This document shows positions 9,085 to 16,262 of a DNA stretch of 64,000 nt, piece after piece (the stretch's first letter is position 1; the number at the start of each line of letters is the position of its first letter). Location of the stretch: positions 62,001-126,000 of the forward strand of contig CAYUQT010000015.1 in assembly GCA_964446835.1 (NCBI GenBank), given 5' to 3'. A program made the translations under genes and the position numbers. The DNA comes from CAYUQT01 sp964446835 (GTDB taxonomy: Bacteria > Planctomycetota > Phycisphaerae > UBA1845 > JAFGLZ01). The notes under the pieces are model-generated. The model saw nothing but the letters and a program-made list of their open reading frames with translations. It ran no database searches and was not told the DNA's origin.

Positions 9085-10152
9085 ATGTCCGATCGCCTTC
9101 GAGACAACCTGCGATTCGTCTTCCAGCCGCGGCGAAAGCCTTATCTGCTGGGGCGTGTCGCCCGTTCGATGGCTCGGCACCGGCTGATCGGCGACCCGCA
9201 GCGTCGCCCGCTCCGCAACGTGGACGTTGCGCTGAGTTATGCCTGCAACATGACGTGCGAGCACTGCTCATGCGAACTACTCAAACGTCCTGGAGCCGAG
9301 AAGTTGACCGCCGACGATCACCGTCGCCTCGCGGGGGAGGCCATGGAACTTGGCGCGATCTACTTTGCCTTCACGGGGGGCGAACCGCTGCTGAACCGCA
9401 ACCTGGAAGATGTCGTCGCCCTGTATGCCCCCACGCGGAATCTGATCGGGCTGCAGACCAACGCGGTGCTGCTTGACGATCGGCGGGTGGAATCGCTCTA
9501 CAAGGCCGGGCTCGACAGCCTGCAGATCAGTCTCGATTCCGGCGATCCCGAGGTCCACGACCACTTCCGACGGATGCCGGGGGCCTTTCGCACGACGATC
9601 GCCAACACCGAAAGGGCCCTGCGACGGGGTCTGCGGGTGATCTTCAGCACCACGCTGACGCACAGCACGATCCGATCGAGCGAAACGCTGGCCTTGCTCG
9701 ATTTCTGCCGCCAGCGCCGGGTGCCGGTGGTCGTTTCGATCCCCTGCCCCGTCGGCAACTGGAAAGGCAACTTCTCCGAAACACTCGACGACGAAGACCG
9801 CGCCTATCTGATCGAGCTTCAGACACGCTACCCGCATCTGCGACGCGACTTCCACTCGAACTACTCGACGCTCGGCTGCTCGGCGGGAACCGAGAAGCTC
9901 TACGTCACCCCCTACGGCGACGTCATCCCGTGCCCGTTCATCCATATTGCGTTCGGCAACGTCCGAACCGAGTCGCTCGGCACCATTCGCCGCCGGATGC
10001 TCAAACTCGATCGTCTCTCACAATACAACCAGGTCTGCCTGGCGGGCGAGGATCGCGGCTTCATCGACCGTTACATCCGCCCGACGTATGAAGCCCGGCA
10101 GCTCCCGCAGAACTGGGCGGAACACCCGGTTCTGGCGGAGGTGTGTTCCTGA
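9085..10152 (+). CDS. Radical SAM protein with SPASM/twitch-like C-terminus
   Basis: 355 residues. The radical SAM cluster motif CxxxCxxC appears as CNMTCEHC near residue 53, followed by the GGEPLL SAM-binding loop near residue 100 and ISLDSG. A C-terminal cysteine set (LGCSAG, IPCPF, QVCLAG) suggests an auxiliary Fe-S cluster of SPASM or twitch type. It starts 8 nt after the methyltransferase stop and is followed 22 nt later by the B12 radical SAM gene, so the two are expected to work in one pathway. Similar enzymes modify peptides, sugars or lipids; there is no precursor peptide nearby, which argues mildly for a non-peptide substrate. Confidence 0.88.
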   Translation: MSDRLRDNLRFVFQPRRKPYLLGRVARSMARHRLIGDPQRRPLRNVDVALSYACNMTCEHCSCELLKRPGAEKLTADDHRRLAGEAMELGAIYFAFTGGEPLLNRNLEDVVALYAPTRNLIGLQTNAVLLDDRRVESLYKAGLDSLQISLDSGDPEVHDHFRRMPGAFRTTIANTERALRRGLRVIFSTTLTHSTIRSSETLALLDFCRQRRVPVVVSIPCPVGNWKGNFSETLDDEDRAYLIELQTRYPHLRRDFHSNYSTLGCSAGTEKLYVTPYGDVIPCPFIHIAFGNVRTESLGTIRRRMLKLDRLSQYNQVCLAGEDRGFIDRYIRPTYEARQLPQNWAEHPVLAEVCS

Positions 10153-10174
10153 CACGACGGAGCGTGACGACACT

Positions 10175-11758
10175 ATGAAATGCACGTTTGTGGCCCTCGG
10201 GTCCGAAAACATCAGCCTGCAAGCCCTCTCGGCGATGCTCAAGAAGCACGGGCACCAGACCGATCTGGCGTACGATCAGGGACTGTTCGACGACAAGAAC
10301 TACCTGTGCATGCCCCGCATGGCACGGTGGTTCGATCAGAAGGACGCGGTGGTCGATCGCGTGGTCGAAAGCAAGCCCGACCTGGTCGGCTTTTCCGTGA
10401 TGACACCCACGTACCGCTGGGCGCTGGAGATGGCCCGGCGGATCAAGCAGCGCCTTGATGTGCCGATCATCTTCGGCGGAATGCATCCGACCACGCTGCC
10501 CGAACAGACGCTGCGAGACGACGCCGTCGACATGGTGTGCGTCGGCGAGGGCGACGAAGCCATTGTGGAACTGTGCGACGCCCTCCAGGCCGGCCGCGAC
10601 GACACAACGATCCGCAACATCTGGTTCAAGCGGGACGGCCGCATCATCCGCAACGAGCAGCGCCCCCTGATCGAAGACCTCGACAGTCTACCGCTGCCCG
10701 ACAAGGAACTGTTCGCGCCTCACGTGCCGATCAAGAACTACTATCTGGCGGTCACGTCGCGGGGCTGCCCGTACGCCTGCACGTACTGTTCGCTGTCGTT
10801 CCAGGCAAAGGAGGCCGCGCGGCTCGGCGGCAAGCGGCTTCGCGAGCGATCGCCGCAGTCGGTAGTCCAGGAACTGAAGCTCATGCGGGAGCGCTACGGC
10901 TTCGAATGGGTCGACTTCCGGAACAATACCTTCACGGCCAACCGCAAATGGGTCATGGAGTTCCTTGAACTCTACCGCAAGGAAGTGGCCCTGCCGTTCA
11001 AGGCCTTCGCCCACCCCTCGACGATGGACCGCGAAATGGCCTTCAAGATGAAGGAGGCTGGGTGCTTCGGCATCCAATTGGGCGTCGAGTCATTCAGCGA
11101 ACGCGTCCGGAACGACATCCTCAATCGGCACGAAACCAATGCCGAACTCCTCCGAACGGTTGAGGCCATGGACGAGGCCGAACTGCCCTACTCGATCGAC
11201 TACATCCTGGGCATTCCTACCCAGACCGAAGACGAACTGCTCTCGGCTGCCGCGTTTTTCTGCGATCGGAAGATGTGCTATCGCGTGTCGCCGTTCTTCC
11301 TGGAGTATCTGCCCGGACTCGACATCGTGCATCATGGTCTGAAGCACGGCGAGATCACCGAACAAGATGTGGCCGCTCTGGAGGGAGGCGAGCACGCACA
11401 CTACCTCTCGACCGGATCGATCGGCAAGAACACCGCAAAGCTGCGGTTCCTGACCGGATACCGGCTGCTGTACCGGCTGATTCCGTTCCTGCCGTCGCGT
11501 CTGAGCCGATGGATGATCCGACACAAGGTCAATCGTCTTCTGCCCTACCTGCCGGCCAACCTGCTGATCCGCGTGATCGACGGGGTAATGCTCTTCCGAC
11601 GGCACGACCGAGATGCCTTTACCTATGCCAAGAATTACGCATGGTGGCTGGGAAGGCGGATCCGGCAAAGACCCCTGTTTCGATATCTCGCGGGCCTCCG
11701 CAAGGGCGGCGAATCGCTCCGTGCTGCCCCCGAACCCACGACCGGCGTCGGGGCCTGA
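10175..11758 (+). CDS. B12-binding-domain radical SAM protein
   Basis: 527 residues. Residues 1-130 form a cobalamin-binding Rossmann domain (VALGSENISLQAL, GFSVMTPTYRW, IIFGGMHPT, VCVGEGDEA); the DxHxxG histidine motif is not evident, so cobalamin may bind base-off without a lower ligand. The radical SAM motif RGCPYACTYC is near residue 196, then GIQLGVES. Class B enzymes of this architecture methylate unactivated carbons or rearrange carbon skeletons. The C-terminal 140 residues are basic and hydrophobic, suggesting membrane association. The ATG is supported by frame; a GGAG lies 12 nt upstream, rather far. Last gene of the putative glycan/lipid operon. Confidence 0.88.
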   Translation: MKCTFVALGSENISLQALSAMLKKHGHQTDLAYDQGLFDDKNYLCMPRMARWFDQKDAVVDRVVESKPDLVGFSVMTPTYRWALEMARRIKQRLDVPIIFGGMHPTTLPEQTLRDDAVDMVCVGEGDEAIVELCDALQAGRDDTTIRNIWFKRDGRIIRNEQRPLIEDLDSLPLPDKELFAPHVPIKNYYLAVTSRGCPYACTYCSLSFQAKEAARLGGKRLRERSPQSVVQELKLMRERYGFEWVDFRNNTFTANRKWVMEFLELYRKEVALPFKAFAHPSTMDREMAFKMKEAGCFGIQLGVESFSERVRNDILNRHETNAELLRTVEAMDEAELPYSIDYILGIPTQTEDELLSAAAFFCDRKMCYRVSPFFLEYLPGLDIVHHGLKHGEITEQDVAALEGGEHAHYLSTGSIGKNTAKLRFLTGYRLLYRLIPFLPSRLSRWMIRHKVNRLLPYLPANLLIRVIDGVMLFRRHDRDAFTYAKNYAWWLGRRIRQRPLFRYLAGLRKGGESLRAAPEPTTGVGA

Positions 11759-11839
11759 CTCTCAAGCACGCCACCGGGGCACACCCGCCCAACGGTTACG
11801 CGCGAGGACACGTTCAACGGACCCTCAACAACGTCCGGA

Positions 11840-11853
11840 ATGGGACGTCCCAT
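11840..11853. promoter_or_regulatory. 14-bp perfect palindrome upstream of SUMF1-like gene
   Basis: ATGGGACGTCCCAT is self-complementary and lies 43 bp upstream of the putative -35 element of the next gene. It could be a dimeric regulator site. No regulator is identified. Confidence 0.3.
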
Positions 11854-11896
11854 ATACGCCATAATGAGTCTATTGGATGCACATTCCGTATTCGGC

Positions 11897-11924
11897 TTGA
11901 TCCAGCGGTGATAAAGCATACAAT
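11897..11924 (+). promoter_or_regulatory. Putative sigma-70 promoter for SUMF1-like gene
   Basis: TTGATC (11897-11902), a 16-bp spacer, and TACAAT (11919-11924), about 40 nt before the start codon at 11966. Confidence 0.5.
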
Positions 11925-11965
11925 CGATTGGCAAGGCACGCCGCTTTAACCGGAGGACGAGAGGT

Positions 11966-13420
11966 ATGTGGGTATCCCGCGCGTTGGCGCTGAGCGTGGC
12001 TCTTCTGAGCGTGTGCGGATTCGCCACGAGCGTATCGGCACAGCAACCGCTGTTCGACATGCCCATGCAGCTCGTTCCCGGAGGTGGAGAGCCCAACGGA
12101 CCCGCCTACGATTTCTGGATGGGCCGGTTTGAAGTCACCGTGGCCCAATACCTCGCCTTTCTGAACGATGCAGAGGCCAACCCCGGCAATGAGCGGGGCG
12201 CCTACATGGTCTTTGACCCCAACAATGGCGACGTCGGCCTGCCCGACGGCAACTGGCCGGACGACATCTTTGATATCCACGACTGCAACACCCTCTGGGT
12301 GTATGCCCCTCACTACATCATCACCTACGATGCCAATCTGCCGGCGGGGACCCGTTACACGTACGATCCCAATATCGCCCAGCATCCGATCGTCGGCGTG
12401 AGTTGGATCGGTGCGGTGAAGTTCTGCAACTGGCTGACGATCGATCACGGCCTCGGCATCGATCAGCGGTGCTACACCGAAGGCAACACCTTCTGGGACT
12501 GGTATCCCGTCACGATTTCGGCGGCCAACTGGCTGACGCGCGACCTGAACGCGACGGAACGGCAGGCGCTGGTGGCCAACTACGTCGGCTACCGATTGCC
12601 CATGGACAACATGGGCCTGCAGAGCGGGTATGTCAGCGGTCAGCCGAATCCCTACAACGAGTTTTACAAGGCGATGGCTTACAGCCCCAATGCCCCGAAC
12701 ACCACGCGGACAGGAGCCTACGGCGAGTCGATCCCCCCCTACCACTGGTACTACGCCTACGGGTCCGACGTGATCGATCCGACCCGATCGAACTTCCTGG
12801 TCTACGACGCAAACTACCCGGACGGCGTCGATCCTCGATGTGCCCGCACGACGCTGCCCGTGGGAAGCTTCGCCGACAGCGACAACAACTTCTACCAGAT
12901 CGAGGATCTCTGCGGCAACGCCTACGAATGGGGGCAGGACTATTCCGACTCGATCACGAAGGTACGGCACGCGACCTGGACGAAGTATTACGACGGGGCC
13001 ACGCCGGCAGCCAGCCAGCGGCACTACCGCGTCATCGACAACAACTCCTACTTCTCCGGCGTCCGCGTGGTGCAGTGCGGCTCGCGGCATCTGAGTATTG
13101 AGTACGTCAACGGCTCACTGGGACGGGTACAGGTCGAACCGAACTCGAACACCTTCGCACCAGGCGCCCTGGTGACACTCCTGGCCGTGCCCAATCCGAA
13201 CCGTCGCTTCTCACAATGGCAGGGCGACGTACCGGTGGGCCATGATCTCGACAACCCGCTGACCCTCGTGATGGATCAGGATCGGGTGGTAACGGCGGTC
13301 TTCGCCTGCGGAACCGGCGAGGCGATGGCCGCACTGCCTCTGTTGCTGGTGGCGCTGCTCATCGGCCCGATCAGGCGGTCACGTCGCGCTTGTAGACCCT
13401 CGTGTCGAGCGACCGAATGA
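11966..13420 (+). CDS. Secreted SUMF1/FGE-fold protein with C-terminal repeat and sorting-like tail
   Basis: 484 residues: signal peptide (to about 26), then a SUMF1-like domain (FEVTVAQYLAFLNDA, GVSWIGAVKFCNWL, YRLPM, EDLCGNAYEWGQ). The final motif of true formylglycine-generating enzymes, RGGSW followed by catalytic cysteines, is replaced by DNNSYFSGVRVVQCGSR, so sulfatase-activating activity is unlikely; a structural or binding role fits better. Residues 370-445 resemble a divergent InlB B-repeat/Flg_new module (RFSQWQGD, VTAVF). The C-terminus (CGTGE, a hydrophobic helix, RRSRR) looks like a membrane-anchoring sorting tag. Strong GGAGG and GAGG precede the ATG. The last 50 bp overlap the convergent YhaM-like gene. 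Confidence 0.82.
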   Translation: MWVSRALALSVALLSVCGFATSVSAQQPLFDMPMQLVPGGGEPNGPAYDFWMGRFEVTVAQYLAFLNDAEANPGNERGAYMVFDPNNGDVGLPDGNWPDDIFDIHDCNTLWVYAPHYIITYDANLPAGTRYTYDPNIAQHPIVGVSWIGAVKFCNWLTIDHGLGIDQRCYTEGNTFWDWYPVTISAANWLTRDLNATERQALVANYVGYRLPMDNMGLQSGYVSGQPNPYNEFYKAMAYSPNAPNTTRTGAYGESIPPYHWYYAYGSDVIDPTRSNFLVYDANYPDGVDPRCARTTLPVGSFADSDNNFYQIEDLCGNAYEWGQDYSDSITKVRHATWTKYYDGATPAASQRHYRVIDNNSYFSGVRVVQCGSRHLSIEYVNGSLGRVQVEPNSNTFAPGALVTLLAVPNPNRRFSQWQGDVPVGHDLDNPLTLVMDQDRVVTAVFACGTGEAMAALPLLLVALLIGPIRRSRRACRPSCRATE

Positions 13421-14345
13421 ACTGCGTCCAGTCGCTCTGATCATCCCGACTCTCGCGAATTTCGCGGAAGAGCGTGTTCATCTTCGCATCGATGTTGTCC
13501 AGATGATGGATGAAGAACGCCTCGGGCACGGCCGGCAGCTTGGGGCTCCCAAATTCATATTCCCCGTGGTGAGAAAGGACGATGTGCTGAAGGACCGCCT
13601 TCAGATCGGGCGGGAAGGGCTTGCCTGTCTGCCGAGCAGCCGCCTCGGCACGCCGATCGACCCAGATGGCCGCCTGAACCAGATGCCCGATCAGTTGCCC
13701 ATCGTCGGTGTAGTTGAAGTTGGTGTCGTAGGCCAGTTCGGCGGTCTTACCCATGTCGTGCATGAAGATCCCGGTGAGCACCAGATCGGCGCTCAGATCG
13801 GGATACTTGGGTAGCACGACCAGCGCGACCTCCAACAGGCTGAGCGTGTGTTCGAGCAGGCCGCCGAGATAGGCATGGTGGTTCTGCGTAGCGGCCGGGG
13901 CCCGCTTGAACGACCGCACGAACGCCTCGTCGCGCACGAATTGGGCGATCAGCGCCAGCAGGTGCTCGTTCTTGACTGAGCGGAGGATCTCGAGCAACCG
14001 CCCCCACATCTGCTCGACGTCTTTGGGGGTTCGAGGCAGGAAGTCCTCGACATTGACGTCCTTGACGTCCACGGGGCGGATCCCCTCGATAATGAACTGG
14101 AGATTGCCCTTGTAGTTCTCGGTCCGACCCTTGACGCGGATGAAGCCACCCTCGGGAATCCCATCGAACAGACTCTGGGTGGCCTGCCACATCCGTGCCG
14201 CCAGTTGGCCGGTCCTGTCGGCCAGCACGGCATGGATGTACAGCGATCCCTGGTTCGTCGTCCTCAGGTCCTTGGCGGCGACCCGAAAGACCTGATCCTC
14301 GATGTTCAATCCAGGCTGCAACTGATTGACGAATATGCGATCCAT
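13371..14345 (-). CDS. 3'-5' exoribonuclease YhaM-like, OB-fold plus HD domain
   Basis: 324 residues, close to the roughly 314 of Bacillus YhaM. An N-terminal OB fold (residues 15-110: AVLADRTGQLAARMW, FIRVKGRTENYKG) precedes an HD-hydrolase domain with LLEHTLSLLEVA, the paired FMHDMGKT, LSHHGEYEFGSP and HHLDNIDAKM metal ligands. YhaM enzymes are Mn-dependent 3'-5' exonucleases acting on RNA and single-stranded DNA in the cytoplasm. The start ATG at 14345 is unambiguous by domain position. Its 3' end overlaps the convergent SUMF1-like gene. Family confidence is high; the exact nuclease substrate is inferred. Confidence 0.87.
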   Translation of the reverse strand: MDRIFVNQLQPGLNIEDQVFRVAAKDLRTTNQGSLYIHAVLADRTGQLAARMWQATQSLFDGIPEGGFIRVKGRTENYKGNLQFIIEGIRPVDVKDVNVEDFLPRTPKDVEQMWGRLLEILRSVKNEHLLALIAQFVRDEAFVRSFKRAPAATQNHHAYLGGLLEHTLSLLEVALVVLPKYPDLSADLVLTGIFMHDMGKTAELAYDTNFNYTDDGQLIGHLVQAAIWVDRRAEAAARQTGKPFPPDLKAVLQHIVLSHHGEYEFGSPKLPAVPEAFFIHHLDNIDAKMNTLFREIRESRDDQSDWTQFIRSLDTRVYKRDVTA

Positions 14346-14514
14346 GCCGATCTCCTGTGCACTGTGGTGTTCGCACTATACGGCCCCGTCCTCCCCGAGG
14401 CAACGACGCTCGACCAGTGCATGCGGGGGAAGCGTGTGTTCCGATCGAATGCGGGCGAGAGGAGAAGGTACACCTTATCCGCGGCGTCGGTCCTGCGACC
14501 AACATGGGCGGATT

Positions 14515-15186
14515 TCACGCCCCCGACGCCGGATTCTTCTGGAGATCGCCCAGCCGACAGGCGAAGCGATCTTCACCGAAAATGATGACCATGGGAGTGC
14601 GGCAGAGGATCCGAAGATCGAGCCAGATATTGAGGTGGCGGACGTAGTAAACGTCCCATTCGATCCGCTCGGGCCATGAGATGGCCGTTCCGCCGTGAAC
14701 CTGGGCCAGCCCCGTGCACCCCGGACGGACCCATTGGCGCTGGCGCTCGAAATCGTCGTAGCGTTCGACCTGATCGGGCAACGTCGGGCGCGGGCCGATG
14801 AGCGACATGTCGCCCAGCAGGACATTGAAGATCTGCGGCAGTTCGTCGACCTTCGTGCGGCGGAGAATGCGTCCGATCCAGGTGATTTCCGGGTGATCCA
14901 ACGGAACGAGTTCCTTGGGGTCCGGCGTACGGCCGGCCCGCATGGTTCGGAACTTGAACAGCCGAAACGGCTTCTCATCCAGGCCGATTCGCGTCTGAGT
15001 GAAGAAGACGGACCCGCGTCCCGTCAGTCGGATCGCCAATGCAGACAGGGCGAGCACCGGCGACAGAATCACCACGCCGACCAGCGAAATCACGATGTCG
15101 GCCAGCCGCTTCACAGGCAGGTAGGCACCCGACGGGTGATGCCCCACGGCCCGGGTTGTCTCCGGATGATCTGTCTTCTGACCCAC
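14515..15186 (-). CDS. Undecaprenyl-phosphate sugar-1-phosphate transferase (WcaJ/RfbP type)
   Basis: 223 residues, the usual size of the catalytic core without the N-terminal helix bundle. One transmembrane/re-entrant helix (IVISLVGVVILSPVL, residues 30-50) leads into the signature segments VFFTQTRIGL, FKFRTM, TKVDELPQIFNVL and GDMSLIGPRP. This family starts capsule or exopolysaccharide repeat units by moving a sugar-1-phosphate onto undecaprenyl phosphate. I chose the GTG at 15186 (AGGGGA 10 nt upstream) because the open frame up to 15360 adds a non-conserved segment and overlaps the divergent DUF58 gene. It complements the GT2/GT4 genes and Ugd in this window. Confidence 0.9.
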   Translation of the reverse strand: MGQKTDHPETTRAVGHHPSGAYLPVKRLADIVISLVGVVILSPVLALSALAIRLTGRGSVFFTQTRIGLDEKPFRLFKFRTMRAGRTPDPKELVPLDHPEITWIGRILRRTKVDELPQIFNVLLGDMSLIGPRPTLPDQVERYDDFERQRQWVRPGCTGLAQVHGGTAISWPERIEWDVYYVRHLNIWLDLRILCRTPMVIIFGEDRFACRLGDLQKNPASGA

Positions 15187-15343
15187 GCGATCAGTATCCC
15201 CTGTCAGGCACACGCACTCGACGGCGATTCGAAGCAAACTCGGATGCCGCAGACCGGATCGCCGCCCCCGCGGCTGGAACCGTCCGGCCGTGTCCCATAA
15301 GATCAACATATCCGGGTGATCCGGAGATGCCAAGCGGAAGACC

Positions 15344-16258
15344 ATGAGCGAACCCAACACCGACTACAGCCGATACCTGGACCCGAAGGTGCTGGCAGAA
15401 ATTGCCGGTCTGGACCTGCGTGCCCGACTGGTCGTTGAGGGCTACGTCAGCGGAATGCACCGGTCGCCCTACCGCGGATTCAGCGTCGAGTTTGCCGAGC
15501 ACCGCGAATACGCCCAGGGCGACGACCTGAAGCATCTGGATTGGAAGGTCTTCGGCCGAACCGACAAATACTACGTCAAGCAGTATCAGGAGGAGACGAA
15601 CCTGAACTGCGTCCTCCTGCTCGATTGCAGTGAGTCGATGGGGTATCGATCCGACTCCGGGGGGCTGAGCAAGCTGGAATACGCCACGGCCATCGGAGCC
15701 TCGCTGGCGTATCTGGCGCTGCAGCAGCAGGACGCGGTCGGGCTGGCGACGTTTGATGAACGAATCACCCGGTATCTGCGGCCGAGCAACAACCCCGGAC
15801 ACTGGAAGACGCTGATCCACGAGATGGAGGGCGGCGCCGGGGCCCGCAAGACGGACATCGGTGCGATCATGGAGGACCTCGTCGAACGTCTGCCGCGACG
15901 GGTCCTGCTGATCGTCCTGAGCGATCTGTTCGACAGCCTGGACACGATCGTCCGCGGGTTGAGGCGTCTGCGATACCCGAAGCACGAGGTGATCGTCTTC
16001 CACATCATGGATCATGCCGAGCTTGAGTTTCCGTTTCACGCGATGACCCTGTTCGAAGGGTTGGAGGCAACGGGCGAACTGTTGGTCGAACCCAAGGCCC
16101 TGCGAACCCGCTATCTGGAAGAGGTGCAGCGATTCACGTCGGCACTGCGGACGCATTGCCGCAGCCTGCACACGGACTATGAAGTGGTCGATACCTCCAA
16201 ACCGCTCAACAAGGTGCTGACCAGCTACCTGGCGACGCGCAATGCCACGGCGAGGTGA
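15344..16258 (+). CDS. DUF58 / von Willebrand A-like protein
   Basis: 304 residues. The DUF58 core is present (EFAEHREYAQGDD, LDWKVFGRTDKYYVK near residues 50-85) followed by a VWA fold with a MIDAS-like DCSESM near residue 94, and D178 in LIVLSDLFDS. DUF58 proteins usually follow a MoxR AAA+ ATPase gene and act as its partners in cofactor insertion or complex assembly. Here no MoxR gene is adjacent: the upstream gene is a divergent sugar transferase. The double-propeller gene begins 4 nt after the stop and is almost certainly co-transcribed. Confidence 0.88.
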   Translation: MSEPNTDYSRYLDPKVLAEIAGLDLRARLVVEGYVSGMHRSPYRGFSVEFAEHREYAQGDDLKHLDWKVFGRTDKYYVKQYQEETNLNCVLLLDCSESMGYRSDSGGLSKLEYATAIGASLAYLALQQQDAVGLATFDERITRYLRPSNNPGHWKTLIHEMEGGAGARKTDIGAIMEDLVERLPRRVLLIVLSDLFDSLDTIVRGLRRLRYPKHEVIVFHIMDHAELEFPFHAMTLFEGLEATGELLVEPKALRTRYLEEVQRFTSALRTHCRSLHTDYEVVDTSKPLNKVLTSYLATRNATAR

Positions 16259-16262
16259 GAGC

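Noticed and set aside
11966..13420. Formylglycine-generating enzyme (sulfatase maturase)
   Set aside because: The fold is right but the late RGGSW and catalytic cysteine motifs are absent and no sulfatase gene is nearby.
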